A stretch of DNA of 64,000 bases from Dyadobacter sp. CY312. GTDB lineage: Bacteria; Bacteroidota; Bacteroidia; Cytophagales; Spirosomataceae. The translations under genes were made by a program, and so were the position numbers. The stretch covers positions 124,001-188,000 of the forward strand of contig NZ_JAJUXG010000018.1 of NCBI RefSeq assembly GCF_021390535.1, given 5' to 3'. A model generated the notes under the pieces. That model was given only the letters and a program-made list of their open reading frames with translations. It was not told where the DNA came from and searched no databases. Every line of letters starts with the position of its first letter. Positions within the stretch are counted from its first letter, which is position 1. Below, piece after piece: positions 1 to 8,411 of the stretch.

Positions 1-299
1 ATGAGGGTTTCTATTACAACGATTTTGTATCCAAAGCCATGCACCGGAAAATGGTGAATCGGCATCCTAACAAACATCCGTTTTTCCCTAATGCTTGTAA
101 TGTAGCGCTTTCGGCAAGAGAGCAGGAAGTACTTCAACTAATATGTGACGGTCTGTCAACAGCAGAGATTAGCGAAAAACTCTTTATCAGTATTCGTACT
201 GTGGAAGGACACCGTTTACGGGTTCTGGAAAAAACAGGCACTAAAACAACCGCGGCGGCCGTAGCCTTCGCCTATAAAAACCAGCTTCTTTACGTGTAA
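1..299 (+). CDS. LuxR-family response regulator, C-terminal part (5' truncated by window edge)
   Basis: The reading frame is open from base 3 to the stop at 297-299, so the gene begins outside the window and the ATG at 39 is probably internal. The residues before that ATG (EGFYYNDFVSKAM) resemble the linker joining a receiver domain to the output domain in Bacteroidota NarL/FixJ regulators. The last ~65 residues form a LuxR-type helix-turn-helix: LSAREQEVLQLICDGLSTAEI, then LFISIRTVEGHRLRVLEKTG, which is the recognition-helix region. The expected role is a DNA-binding response regulator of a two-component system. The cognate kinase and the phospho-acceptor Asp are not visible. The HTH family is clear, but the receiver domain is inferred from the linker alone. 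Confidence 0.85.
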   Translation, partial: EGFYYNDFVSKAMHRKMVNRHPNKHPFFPNACNVALSAREQEVLQLICDGLSTAEISEKLFISIRTVEGHRLRVLEKTGTKTTAAAVAFAYKNQLLYV

Positions 300-413
300 C
301 GAGATACTTTCCTTGTTTACAAATATTTTCGTCTCCTAACTATGATGTTTGTCAGGTGGAAATTTCTATGATTTTATGGTATCTTTCCCGAAGTATACTT
401 CCGAAACGACGCC

Positions 414-1094
414 ATGAAAGTTCTAATCGTTTGTACCAATCATGATACCTACCCTACCAAATCCGGAAAGACCGGCCTGTGGTTAAGCGAACTCACGCAT
501 TTTTATGATGTAATGGTGAGGCGAAAAGTGTTGGTTGATATTGTAAGTCCAGTAGGAGGCAAAATTCCCATTGACGAACGTAGCTTTGATCTGAAAGAAG
601 AGACCAACCACAAATATTGGGAGGATAGCGTTTTTCAATCGAAGATCAGTAACTCGCTTACACCCGATCAGATTGATGCCAGAGATTACCGACTGATCTA
701 CTTCGCGGGGGGGCACGGGGCAATGTGGGATTTGACGGACAACCTCGCATTGCAGGAAATCACAAAACGTGTGTATGAAAATGGCGGAACAGTAACAGCA
801 GTATGCCATGGGGTATGCGGCTTGTTGAATGTAAAGCTGTCGGACGACTCATTGCTTGTCCAAGACAAGTACATTACAGGTTTTTCCAACATGGAAGAAG
901 CACTGAACAGCTTTGTTAGCGAAGTACCGTTTTATCTGGAAGACAAACTGAAAGAACAGGGAGCGCATTACACCAAATCCATGATTCCCTTCATTGAATT
1001 TATAGAGCTGGATGAGAGGATCATTACCGGACAAAACCCTCACTCGGCACGAAAAGTGGCTTCCAAGGCGCTGGAAGAACTGTTCGAAAAATAG
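414..1094 (+). CDS. DJ-1/PfpI family (class I glutamine amidotransferase-like) protein
   Basis: This 226-residue protein has the fold pattern of HchA-like DJ-1/PfpI proteins. It begins MKVLIVCTNHD. The nucleophile elbow AVCHGVCGLL puts the candidate catalytic Cys at about residue 131 followed by His132, and an acidic residue (Glu26 in GLWLSE) is placed as in chaperone/glyoxalase-III-type members. YFAGGHGAMWDL (about 96-107) is the usual GGHG loop. Family members act as deglycases, glyoxalase III or stress chaperones, and sequence alone does not tell which applies here. It is probably cytoplasmic, as no signal peptide is seen. It is monocistronic, and a bidirectional hairpin terminator separates it from the convergent rfbC gene. 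Confidence 0.85.
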   Translation: MKVLIVCTNHDTYPTKSGKTGLWLSELTHFYDVMVRRKVLVDIVSPVGGKIPIDERSFDLKEETNHKYWEDSVFQSKISNSLTPDQIDARDYRLIYFAGGHGAMWDLTDNLALQEITKRVYENGGTVTAVCHGVCGLLNVKLSDDSLLVQDKYITGFSNMEEALNSFVSEVPFYLEDKLKEQGAHYTKSMIPFIEFIELDERIITGQNPHSARKVASKALEELFEK

Positions 1095-1110
1095 AAATTT
1101 GCTTTATTAA

Positions 1111-1156
1111 AATCAGGAATAGCGCAAAGATCAATCTCTGCGCTATTCCTGACTTT
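1111..1156. terminator. Bidirectional hairpin terminator between the DJ-1-like gene and rfbC
   Basis: A perfect 13-bp stem, TCAGGAATAGCGC (1113-1125) with GCGCTATTCCTGA (1140-1152), encloses a 14-nt loop. It lies between two convergent stop codons. T-rich or A-rich sequence flanks both sides (CTTTATAAT on the plus side, TTTTAATAAA on the minus side). Confidence 0.75.
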
Positions 1157-1177
1157 ATAATATTGTTGTTTGGTTGA

Positions 1178-1723
1178 TCAACTTTTGATCTCCCCGAACA
1201 GAACTTTCAAAGTTGGCAAAATAATATCCTTTTCTGACACAATCGGATTTTCAATTCCCCAATCAATTCCCAGCTCAGGATCGTTCCATAACAAACCAGA
1301 CTCCGACTCTTTGTTATACACATTGGTGCATTTGTAACTAAAAATGGAATCTTCCAGAGCTACAAAACCATGTGCAAAACCTTCCGGCACATAAGCCATG
1401 TTGTTAAGATCCGCTCTCAGGTCAAATATCTCATGTTTCCCGAAAGTTGGTGATTCAGGACGAATATCTACTGCAACATCCAATACTCTTCCGGAAATAA
1501 CCCGAACCAACTTACCCTGTGCAAACGGAGCTTTTTGAAAATGTAATCCTCTTACTACTCCTTTAATAGAAAAAGACTGATTATCCTGCACAAAGTTGGT
1601 AGGAAGTCCCAGTTTTTTAAACAATCCTTCATTGTAGGATTCAAAAAAAAGACCACGTTCGTCTTCAAATACGCGTGGAGTTATTTCAACTAAACCCTTG
1701 ATGGATGTTTCCCTGATCTGCAT
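1178..1723 (-). CDS. rfbC: dTDP-4-dehydrorhamnose 3,5-epimerase
   Basis: The protein has 181 residues, the usual length for RmlC/RfbC cupins. It catalyses the third step of dTDP-L-rhamnose synthesis, epimerising dTDP-4-keto-6-deoxyglucose at C3 and C5. Visible signatures are the N-terminal FFESYNEGLF, then VVRGLHFQ with the catalytic base His61, KLVRVISGRVLDVAVDIR (strand with conserved Arg and Asp), VPEGFAHGF, and Tyr130 in SYKCTNVY, which is the expected proton donor. The other rml genes are not adjacent, so the gene stands alone here. Its product could feed rhamnose into surface polysaccharides, possibly those modified by the glycosyltransferase module at 33-40 kb, though that link is inference. 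Confidence 0.95.
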   Translation of the reverse strand: MQIRETSIKGLVEITPRVFEDERGLFFESYNEGLFKKLGLPTNFVQDNQSFSIKGVVRGLHFQKAPFAQGKLVRVISGRVLDVAVDIRPESPTFGKHEIFDLRADLNNMAYVPEGFAHGFVALEDSIFSYKCTNVYNKESESGLLWNDPELGIDWGIENPIVSEKDIILPTLKVLFGEIKS

Positions 1724-1830
1724 AGGTGCTTCGAATTACTGATTGTTATTATGTTAATTACTGATATCTCTCCGCAAATTTATGAATCTATTGTCATAGG
1801 TTGTAATTTCGGCGCAATATTTCGAGAATC

Positions 1831-2658
1831 ATGACTTATAAAACACTGTTTGACCACATTTCCAGTAAGAAATCGTACTTGTGCGTAGGCCTGGACACCG
1901 ACATCCGTAAGATACCATCCCATTTATTAAAGGAAGCGGATCCTGTATTTGCCTTTAACAAACAAATTATTGACGCCACTGTTGACTACTGCGTTTCTTA
2001 TAAACCAAACATTGCTTTTTACGAAGCAATGGGAGGAAAAGGCTGGGAAAGCTTGCAGAAAACAATGGAATATATTCCTGCTTCTCACTTCACCATTGCA
2101 GATGCCAAACGTGGTGATATAGGAAATACATCTGGTTTGTATGCACGCACTTTTTTCGATCCGTCTTCATCAGGGCTCGATTTCGATTCGGTAACCGTTG
2201 CTCCTTACATGGGAAGTGATTCGGTGTTACCATTTCTTGAATTCGAAGACAAATGGGTCATCTTGTTAGCACTTACTTCAAACTCCGGTGGAAGTGATTT
2301 CCAACGGATTGAATCGGATGGCAAACCCTTGTACGAGCACGTACTCCGGAAGTCGCAGGAATGGGCCGGAGCAGATCGTATGATGTATGTGGTAGGTGCT
2401 ACTCAGGCAAAAGATCTTGCACATATCCGGACAATTGTACCTGAGCATTTTCTGCTTGTACCAGGCGTGGGCGCTCAGGGCGGGAACCTGGAAGAAGTAT
2501 CCAAATACGGCATGAACAGCCACTGTGGCTTGCTGATCAATGCATCCAGAAGCATTATTTATGCAGGAAACGGCACCGATTTTGCAAAAAAAGCAGAAGA
2601 AGAAGCCAAAAGTATACAACAGGAAATGGCTGTTTATCTAGACAAATACTGTATCTAA
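1831..2658 (+). CDS. pyrF: orotidine 5'-phosphate decarboxylase (type 2)
   Basis: OMP decarboxylase makes UMP in the last step of de novo pyrimidine synthesis. The 275-residue length and the motif FTIADAKRGDIGNTSGLYA place it in the longer type 2 family. The catalytic D-x-K-x-x-D array is Asp91-Lys93-Asp96. The N-terminal CVGLDTD and the C-terminal LLVPGVGAQGG phosphate-binding loop are also present. It is followed 48 bp later by lysA in the same direction and may share its transcript. A PyrR-like protein lies elsewhere in the window (45.2-45.7 kb), but no pyrimidine attenuator is visible upstream of pyrF. Confidence 0.96.
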   Translation: MTYKTLFDHISSKKSYLCVGLDTDIRKIPSHLLKEADPVFAFNKQIIDATVDYCVSYKPNIAFYEAMGGKGWESLQKTMEYIPASHFTIADAKRGDIGNTSGLYARTFFDPSSSGLDFDSVTVAPYMGSDSVLPFLEFEDKWVILLALTSNSGGSDFQRIESDGKPLYEHVLRKSQEWAGADRMMYVVGATQAKDLAHIRTIVPEHFLLVPGVGAQGGNLEEVSKYGMNSHCGLLINASRSIIYAGNGTDFAKKAEEEAKSIQQEMAVYLDKYCI

Positions 2659-2706
2659 TATTAGAAGCTGAACCAAATTCTCTCATTCAATACCCATTCA
2701 TTTTCG

Positions 2707-3936
2707 ATGCAACTTTCTGACCAGAATCAATATACAATCCAGGGAATAGACCCAACTCAGCTTACAGAAAAATTTGGAAGTCCGCTTTATGTTTATGACG
2801 GCGCCACCATTCGCCGCAAAACAGAAGCATTGCAACACGCGTTTGCGGGTGTGAACATGAAAATTAAGTTCGCCTGTAAATCCAATACAAATCTTGCTGT
2901 TCTTCGTCTGATGAAGGAAATCGGCGTGGAGCTTGACGTCGTTTCGCCAGGTGAATTTGAAATGGGCAAGCTGGCAGGATATGATGCGAGTCAGATTACA
3001 TTTACGCCAAGCGGTGTTCCTTTCTATGAAGTGAAAGAAGCGGTGGAAGCAGGTGCGCTTGTGAATGTGGACAGCCTGCCATTACTTGAATGGTTCGGAC
3101 AAACATTTGGCAATACCAAGCCTTGTCTTATTCGTATCAAACCCAACGTTGCAGCCGGAGGGCATGAAAAGATCATGACGGCTCATGCTGATTCCAAATT
3201 CGGAATTTCAGTATTGTTACTTGATGATATTCTGGAAATTGTAAAGAAGTACGATATCAAAATCATCGGCTTACATCAGCATACTGGTTCTGACATCAAA
3301 GATGCTGAGCCATTTCTGCAAGTAGCCGATATACTTTTTGAAACTGCGAAACATTTCCCCGATCTTGAAATCGTTGATTTGGGTGGTGGCTTTAAGGTTT
3401 CCTATATGCCTGGCGATGCCGTGACAGATATGACATTACTTGGAAACAAAATTTCAGAACGTTTCAAAAAATTCTGTTCAGAATATGGAAGAGAGTTACA
3501 GCTTTGGTTTGAGCCAGGCAAATTCCTGGTCAGTGAATCAGGGTATTTGCTGGTAACCACAACAGTTGTGAAAGAAGATCCTGCGAGAAATTTCGTGCAT
3601 GTGGATTCAGGATTGAATCATTTGATCCGTCCGATGATGTACGGTTCTTACCACCACATCCTGAACGTATCCAATCCGACTGGCGAGGAAAAGCCGTATA
3701 ACGTGGTTGGTTATATATGCGAAACAGATACGTTTGCCTCTGACAGAAACCTGCCCGAAGTAAGACAGGGAGACACGCTTGCGTTCCTCAATGCCGGAGC
3801 CTACGGATTCACAATGAGTTCTAACTACAATGCACGTTTCCGTCCGGCCGAGGTTTTGGTTGATAACGGCGAAGCCCGCCTGGTACGCCGCCGCGAAACC
3901 CTGGAAGATCTTTTGCTGACGCAGCAGGGATTATAA
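2707..3936 (+). CDS. lysA: diaminopimelate decarboxylase
   Basis: This 409-residue fold-type III PLP enzyme makes L-lysine from meso-diaminopimelate. The PLP Schiff-base lysine is Lys58 in KFACKSN (family pattern YAxKAN). GLHQHTGSDI gives the barrel His, DLGGGFKVSY is the phosphate-binding Gly-rich strand, and EPGKFLV and CETDTFASDR are the conserved C-terminal active-site segments, including the Cys supplied across the dimer interface. AGAYGFTMSSNYN is the usual C-terminal family signature. It lies directly after pyrF. Downstream is a double palindromic intergenic repeat before a convergent glycoside hydrolase gene. Confidence 0.95.
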   Translation: MQLSDQNQYTIQGIDPTQLTEKFGSPLYVYDGATIRRKTEALQHAFAGVNMKIKFACKSNTNLAVLRLMKEIGVELDVVSPGEFEMGKLAGYDASQITFTPSGVPFYEVKEAVEAGALVNVDSLPLLEWFGQTFGNTKPCLIRIKPNVAAGGHEKIMTAHADSKFGISVLLLDDILEIVKKYDIKIIGLHQHTGSDIKDAEPFLQVADILFETAKHFPDLEIVDLGGGFKVSYMPGDAVTDMTLLGNKISERFKKFCSEYGRELQLWFEPGKFLVSESGYLLVTTTVVKEDPARNFVHVDSGLNHLIRPMMYGSYHHILNVSNPTGEEKPYNVVGYICETDTFASDRNLPEVRQGDTLAFLNAGAYGFTMSSNYNARFRPAEVLVDNGEARLVRRRETLEDLLLTQQGL

Positions 3937-3943
3937 ATAGTTA

Positions 3944-4045
3944 GCCACAGATACACGGATTCGTGTGCATCAATGACCAAAAAATTAGCCACGAATACAC
4001 TAATTAACACGGATAAATATTCGCGTTAATTAGTGCATCAGTGGC
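3944..4045. repeat. Tandem imperfect palindromic intergenic repeat (CACTAATTAAC type)
   Basis: The main palindrome has 27-nt arms at 3988-4014 and 4019-4045, with about 22 of 27 positions pairing around a 4-nt centre. The core is CACTAATTAACACG facing CGCGTTAATTAGTG. A shorter related palindrome (ACACG-GATT-CGTGT) precedes it at 3952-3966, inside the first GCCAC...ATCAATG copy. The element fills the space between the convergent lysA and glycoside hydrolase stop codons and could fold as a long RNA hairpin in either transcript. Confidence 0.8.
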
Positions 4046-4062
4046 AAAATACCTCAAAAACC

Positions 4063-5211
4063 TTACTTCGCAGCCGTCAGACTTTTAATCAAATCCACTT
4101 CTGCCTGGCGGTATGGCGTTCCGTCTTTGCGGAAAATATCATGGAACCAAAGGTCTGGCTCCTTGGTATATGTTTTCTTCCAGCTATCCCATGGATATAT
4201 CGTTTGCGATTTACCATCAACTAATCCCCAGTTGATAGCTCCTACGTTGTACTTTTTAGCAATGGGTAAAAAGCCTTCGAAAAAGCTTCCGTTTCCACGA
4301 GACATGTATTCGGTGCAAATCAGCGGACGATCATATTGCTGCAATTGCTTGATACGTTTTTCAAAATCCTCCGGTTTGTCATAATTGTGGAAAGTAATCA
4401 CATCAGATTCATCAATACTAGCCTTTTCAATCGGTTTCAAACCTTCGTAAGTCGCCCAGTCACCTGCCCATATTCCGGCAGTTAATGGTTGAGACGGATC
4501 AGCAGCGCGCGCCCATACGAACGCATCTTTCATTAAAGGCAACACATAATCCACCTTGTTTGGAAGTTCCACTTTACCATAAGAGCTGGTGTTTGGATTA
4601 TCGGGCTCGTTCCAGATATCCCAAGCCAATATACGGTCATCATTTGCGAATTTCTTCACAGTTCCGTTAACATATCTTGCCAAACGAGGATATTGCGTAC
4701 TGTCTTTCAAAGCTTCCAATCCCGGACTTTGTACCCATCCTGAATTGTGCACGCCCGGCTTAGGAGCACGTTGTGTACCCAACTTTGGAAACGGATCCCA
4801 GCAAGAGTCGAATAATACAAACATAGGTTTGATGTTATGCTTTTTCGCAATATCGAGAAACACATCTACTCTTTTGAAAAAACCGGCTGAATCCTGCTCG
4901 TAAAGCAGGTCATGCAAATAAACACGCATGGTATTCATTCCTATGCCAGCCGCCCAACCGAGTTCGCGATTAATGGTTGCTGTATCGAAAGAAGCTTCCT
5001 GAAACATTTCCAGCTGATTGATTGCAGTACTCGGCAGAAAGTCGGCACCAACTACCCAGCCTTGCTTTCCGTACCATTCTTTCGCCTGTTCTTTAGTCCA
5101 TATTTCACGGGTAGCTGCGGTGGCTTCCTCTTTTTTCTCCTCCTTTTTTGCACAATTCTGAAAGGTTAACCCAATCAGCAATGCACCCATTGTTAGTTTT
5201 AAAAATTTCAT
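4063..5211 (-). CDS. GH5-like (clan GH-A) glycoside hydrolase lipoprotein
   Basis: This 382-residue lipoprotein has a signal sequence ending in TFQNC (lipid Cys20), then a charged KKEEKKEE linker and a TIM-barrel hydrolase. Clan GH-A features are AWDIWNEPDNP, with the acid/base Glu202 after Asn201, and PLICTEYMSRGNGS, with nucleophile candidate Glu301. GMNTMRVYLHD and FVLFDSCWDP match early barrel strands. The fold suggests an endo- or exo-acting beta-glycosidase of the GH5/cellulase-like type, but the substrate cannot be told. It is the last gene of the minus-strand sigma/SusCD locus, 84 bp after the secreted PHP-like gene. The short charged linker after the Cys suggests display on the outer membrane. 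Confidence 0.85.
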   Translation of the reverse strand: MKFLKLTMGALLIGLTFQNCAKKEEKKEEATAATREIWTKEQAKEWYGKQGWVVGADFLPSTAINQLEMFQEASFDTATINRELGWAAGIGMNTMRVYLHDLLYEQDSAGFFKRVDVFLDIAKKHNIKPMFVLFDSCWDPFPKLGTQRAPKPGVHNSGWVQSPGLEALKDSTQYPRLARYVNGTVKKFANDDRILAWDIWNEPDNPNTSSYGKVELPNKVDYVLPLMKDAFVWARAADPSQPLTAGIWAGDWATYEGLKPIEKASIDESDVITFHNYDKPEDFEKRIKQLQQYDRPLICTEYMSRGNGSFFEGFLPIAKKYNVGAINWGLVDGKSQTIYPWDSWKKTYTKEPDLWFHDIFRKDGTPYRQAEVDLIKSLTAAK

Positions 5212-5295
5212 TGATTAAAGGTTAAAATGGTAATTTGACTTTTTTATAAAAGGTACCCGCCCCTGTTTTCTATCATATCGGGTCTTAAAAAGTTA

Positions 5296-7365
5296 TCAAT
5301 CCAGCCACACAATCTGCGTGAAAGCACCGTTGGCAGCTACATCCCAAACTTCAATCCGAAGCCATTTCCGATCTTTCATATTTTTGGTAAAGGAAAAAGT
5401 CTTTTGTCCAAAAGCCTGGGTATCGTTCAGGTTGATCACATCATGAAAAACCTCTTTTCCATCACCCGAAATGATCTCAGCACGATTCAGCGGGAAAGTC
5501 CAGTTGGCACCCAGCGAAATTTCGACATTACCTTTTTTATCCACTTGTGTAGATTCTCCTGCACCGACACCGTTTACCGTGAAAGACGGCAAAAGAACTT
5601 CACCGGTCGACACAAAAAATTTCCCTTTCTCCAAAACGTCCAAAACCGGTTGCCAACCCTCCTTAAATTGCGGCAACTGATCCATCTGTAAATAATTGAC
5701 ATTCAGATGTCCATACAGCTCGTAATTTGGTTCAATCCGGAAAAGGTCTGCCTCGGCGATCACGTATTTCTTTTGTCCCCAATTGGCCATATCGTCCATC
5801 AGGTCAAGTACACGTTTACCAAGTTTTGGTTGTGACAAATCTGCCGGCATGGCCTTCCAGGCGGCTCCTAAAAACCTGTCGGATTTATAAAACGCCTCTT
5901 CCTTATACTTATCAGGGTAACCGGTTGAGCCTTTTGTACGGGCATGAGCAGTCCAGGCAAGTCCTTTTTCCAATTCAAGCAGTTTCAGCATTTCTTCTTT
6001 ATTGCCAATCCTATATAGTTTCCCATATTCAGGATGATCTTCAACAAAAGGCTGATCTTTCTCCCTTGACATAAGCCAGTAAACCGGCTTTGGAAAAATA
6101 TTCATCCAGTGCCCGCCAAAGAAATTGTTGGGCTCTTCACCCGGTAGTAATAGAAAATTACCACCTGATAGCCGCTCGCATTCATCAAACATCGTCTTCA
6201 ACTCAGGCCATCTTTTGGCTTCCGGTCCACGCGGACTGCCCGGACCGTGAAACTCGCCCAGGTGAACAATGTTGACACCTGTGTTACGGAATGCTTTCAC
6301 GAAACCCGGCATTTCTGGCAAAGGTTTTCTGGTGAGTACATCGTCCGAATGTTCCTGATGAAAATGACTGGACATGGTGTAGTAACCCGGCAACGGCGCG
6401 TAAGTATCGTTGTGCGTAAATGCCTTCACATTTTCCAATACTTTCCCATCCTTCTCTGCACTTAGCAAGCAAAAGAAATTGTAGCGCTGCTGTGTGTTTG
6501 GTGGAGCGTTGAACCAGGGAACCCACCGCCTGTCGCCCAGCAAATCGTGTCGAATACCTATTCCAAATCCTGGAATCAACGTCCGATAATTTTCTCCATA
6601 CCATACGTGTTCCAGATTATAGCAGTTGTCTAACGGATAAAAATACTGATGCGGAGCTGGGAAAATGGCAAGACTTCCTTCCTTTCCCTCGCCAATAATG
6701 GTGCGGTATTTAACCGCCATCATTTCCACGGTATCCATTTTTACAGCTTCCGTATTTCTGATGTAACTGTCAGTATCTGACCAAAATATTTTCTTCCACG
6801 GCACTTGTTTCCCCACCAGTGCGGCATCGTAAATGACTGCCAGTGAGTCCACCTTGGTGTTCATCACAGCGGCTACATTCATCAATGGACTACCGTTGTA
6901 AAGCGTTACGTTGTATGAACCCGAAAAAGGCCCTGCTGTTGCTCCGGATACAATAATTTCAGTTTGAGAACCGGAGGTTACCACTTTGAGCCCAGACTTA
7001 TCCAGCTTTACCGGATAACTCGAATATTTCTGATAGGCTGTTTTATCAAAGAAAATATTCCAACCGTTTTGGGAGATCAGATCCCGTTTCCCTACGGTAA
7101 GAATGACTGCCGGATCCAGCTTCTCAGCAATGGTTTTGTATTTACTTTTTGTGCCAATCTGAAGACTGCTGAATAGTGGTTCAGTCTTTCGTAAATCCAC
7201 CACTATTTTTCCAGATTCCAACTCGCCCGTTGGCCATTCAATAGTAAAAAGGTTTTCATTCTGCGAAATTACAACGCCTGATTTTTTGTCGAATCCTTTT
7301 GTATCAACCGGAATCTGAGCGTTGCAAACATTCGCAAACAAGAGAAGCAAAACTAATATTCTCAT
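5296..7365 (-). CDS. Secreted protein with PHP-like metal-binding domain, unknown function
   Basis: This 689-residue exported protein has a signal peptide, MRILVLLLLFANVCNAQ, cleaved after about NA-16. Residues ~30-320 look like beta-rich domains without a motif I recognise. Residues ~330-480 carry clustered potential metal ligands in PHP-phosphoesterase order: SSHFHQEHSDD (His334, 336, 339), VHLGEFHGPG (His368, Glu371, His373), LLPGEEPN (Glu410) and WTAHARTKG (His474). The C-terminal ~80 residues resemble a beta-sandwich. PHP/CehA-like enzymes hydrolyse phosphoesters or related bonds, but this match is only by motif. The gene lies between the sugar epimerase and the GH5-like lipoprotein of the same locus, so a role on the imported or surface-bound glycan is likely. 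Confidence 0.6.
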   Translation of the reverse strand: MRILVLLLLFANVCNAQIPVDTKGFDKKSGVVISQNENLFTIEWPTGELESGKIVVDLRKTEPLFSSLQIGTKSKYKTIAEKLDPAVILTVGKRDLISQNGWNIFFDKTAYQKYSSYPVKLDKSGLKVVTSGSQTEIIVSGATAGPFSGSYNVTLYNGSPLMNVAAVMNTKVDSLAVIYDAALVGKQVPWKKIFWSDTDSYIRNTEAVKMDTVEMMAVKYRTIIGEGKEGSLAIFPAPHQYFYPLDNCYNLEHVWYGENYRTLIPGFGIGIRHDLLGDRRWVPWFNAPPNTQQRYNFFCLLSAEKDGKVLENVKAFTHNDTYAPLPGYYTMSSHFHQEHSDDVLTRKPLPEMPGFVKAFRNTGVNIVHLGEFHGPGSPRGPEAKRWPELKTMFDECERLSGGNFLLLPGEEPNNFFGGHWMNIFPKPVYWLMSREKDQPFVEDHPEYGKLYRIGNKEEMLKLLELEKGLAWTAHARTKGSTGYPDKYKEEAFYKSDRFLGAAWKAMPADLSQPKLGKRVLDLMDDMANWGQKKYVIAEADLFRIEPNYELYGHLNVNYLQMDQLPQFKEGWQPVLDVLEKGKFFVSTGEVLLPSFTVNGVGAGESTQVDKKGNVEISLGANWTFPLNRAEIISGDGKEVFHDVINLNDTQAFGQKTFSFTKNMKDRKWLRIEVWDVAANGAFTQIVWLD

Positions 7366-7434
7366 AAATGGTCATTGTTAACAGCTTGCCGTAACCTGGC
7401 TCACTTGATGAATACGATTCGCTTTAAAACGTTT

Positions 7435-8280
7435 TTAAAATATCTGCTTGTAAAAAGCAAGTCCTTCACTAGCTAACTCGTCAGCACTATTGGCCAAAGG
7501 CCGCCAGATACACGCGGCCCTTGCAAGTTCTTTGGAAGGCTGGCCGAATGTTTCGATTACCACTGCGCCGTCGTAACCAATTTCTTTCAACGCTTCACTG
7601 ATGCCCTCCCATTCCAAATGACCCGTTCCCGGCGTTCCGCGGTCGCTTTCATTTCCTTGTACGTGACAAAGTAAATCCTTGCCTATTTTGCGGATTGATG
7701 TCGGAATATCCTTTTCTTCTATGTTGGAATGGAAGGTATCCAACACGATTTTCAGGTTAGGACTAGCAACTTCCTGCACAATAGACAGTGCCTGATCGAC
7801 CGTATTGATCATGTCCGTTTCAAACCTGTTGAGCGGCTCCAATCCTACCACCACACCGTGATCCGCGGCTATTTGCCCGATCTCAACGAGTGTATTCACA
7901 CACCATTCTCTTTCCTGTTTTTTTTGTTCGTCCGAAACCAGTCTTGTTTTCCCGACAGCAGAATAAACCGGCCCGCCGAAAATTGGGCTGCCTACATCCT
8001 GCGCAATTTTAATGCAGTCGATAATATATTGTTTCCCAAGTTGCCGGAATTGCGGTTCGGTGCTGGAAATGTCCCGTTCCGTACCAAAAGCTCCGCTGAT
8101 CGTAATTTTAAGGTCGAGATCCCGGGCAATCTCTTTGATCAGTTTCCAATCGATGATACTGGTATTTTCGACGGCTATTTCAATAATGTCATAGCCCATG
8201 TTTTTAACCTTAGTCAACAAATCAATATTCTCCGTTGAGAATGGAGATACCCAAATGAATGTACTTGCTCCGAATAACAT
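7435..8280 (-). CDS. DTEase-family sugar epimerase/isomerase (TIM barrel)
   Basis: This 281-residue AP-endonuclease-2-fold protein closely follows the D-tagatose/D-psicose 3-epimerase pattern. The N-terminus is LFGASTFIWVSPF. The four predicted metal ligands are Glu148 (VGLEPLNRFETD), Asp181 (IVLDTFH), His207 (LCHVQGNESDRG) and Glu243 (VVIETFG), with almost the same spacing as characterised DTEases. The enzyme uses a divalent metal and the two glutamates to move a proton at a carbon next to a carbonyl. Close relatives also act on 3-dehydro sugars (the YcjR type). Its neighbours are a Gfo/Idh oxidoreductase and ThuA proteins, which favours the 3-keto-sugar reading over ketohexose epimerisation. 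It is cytoplasmic, with no signal peptide. Confidence 0.88.
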   Translation of the reverse strand: MLFGASTFIWVSPFSTENIDLLTKVKNMGYDIIEIAVENTSIIDWKLIKEIARDLDLKITISGAFGTERDISSTEPQFRQLGKQYIIDCIKIAQDVGSPIFGGPVYSAVGKTRLVSDEQKKQEREWCVNTLVEIGQIAADHGVVVGLEPLNRFETDMINTVDQALSIVQEVASPNLKIVLDTFHSNIEEKDIPTSIRKIGKDLLCHVQGNESDRGTPGTGHLEWEGISEALKEIGYDGAVVIETFGQPSKELARAACIWRPLANSADELASEGLAFYKQIF

Positions 8281-8297
8281 GGTTTGGTATAATTAAT

Positions 8298-8344
8298 AGC
8301 CATGGGCGATGCCCATGGCTAAAGAGATGGAAGCCTTTCAGGCT
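8298..8344. repeat. Two-hairpin intergenic repeat, copy 1
   Basis: A perfect palindrome at 8298-8320 (10-bp arms including CCATGGGC and GCCCATGG around GAT) is followed 11 nt later by a second small hairpin at 8332-8344, AGCCT-TTC-AGGCT. The same two-hairpin design in the same orientation occurs at 9613-9655, so the two copies bracket the Gfo/Idh gene. It lies between the stop of that gene and the start of the epimerase gene on the minus strand. Confidence 0.8.
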
Positions 8345-8411
8345 AATACTTTATTAGACTTGCCAGGTCTTAAAGGGATGCACAGACTTTGTAAGCCCAT
8401 ACTGCAAGTCT

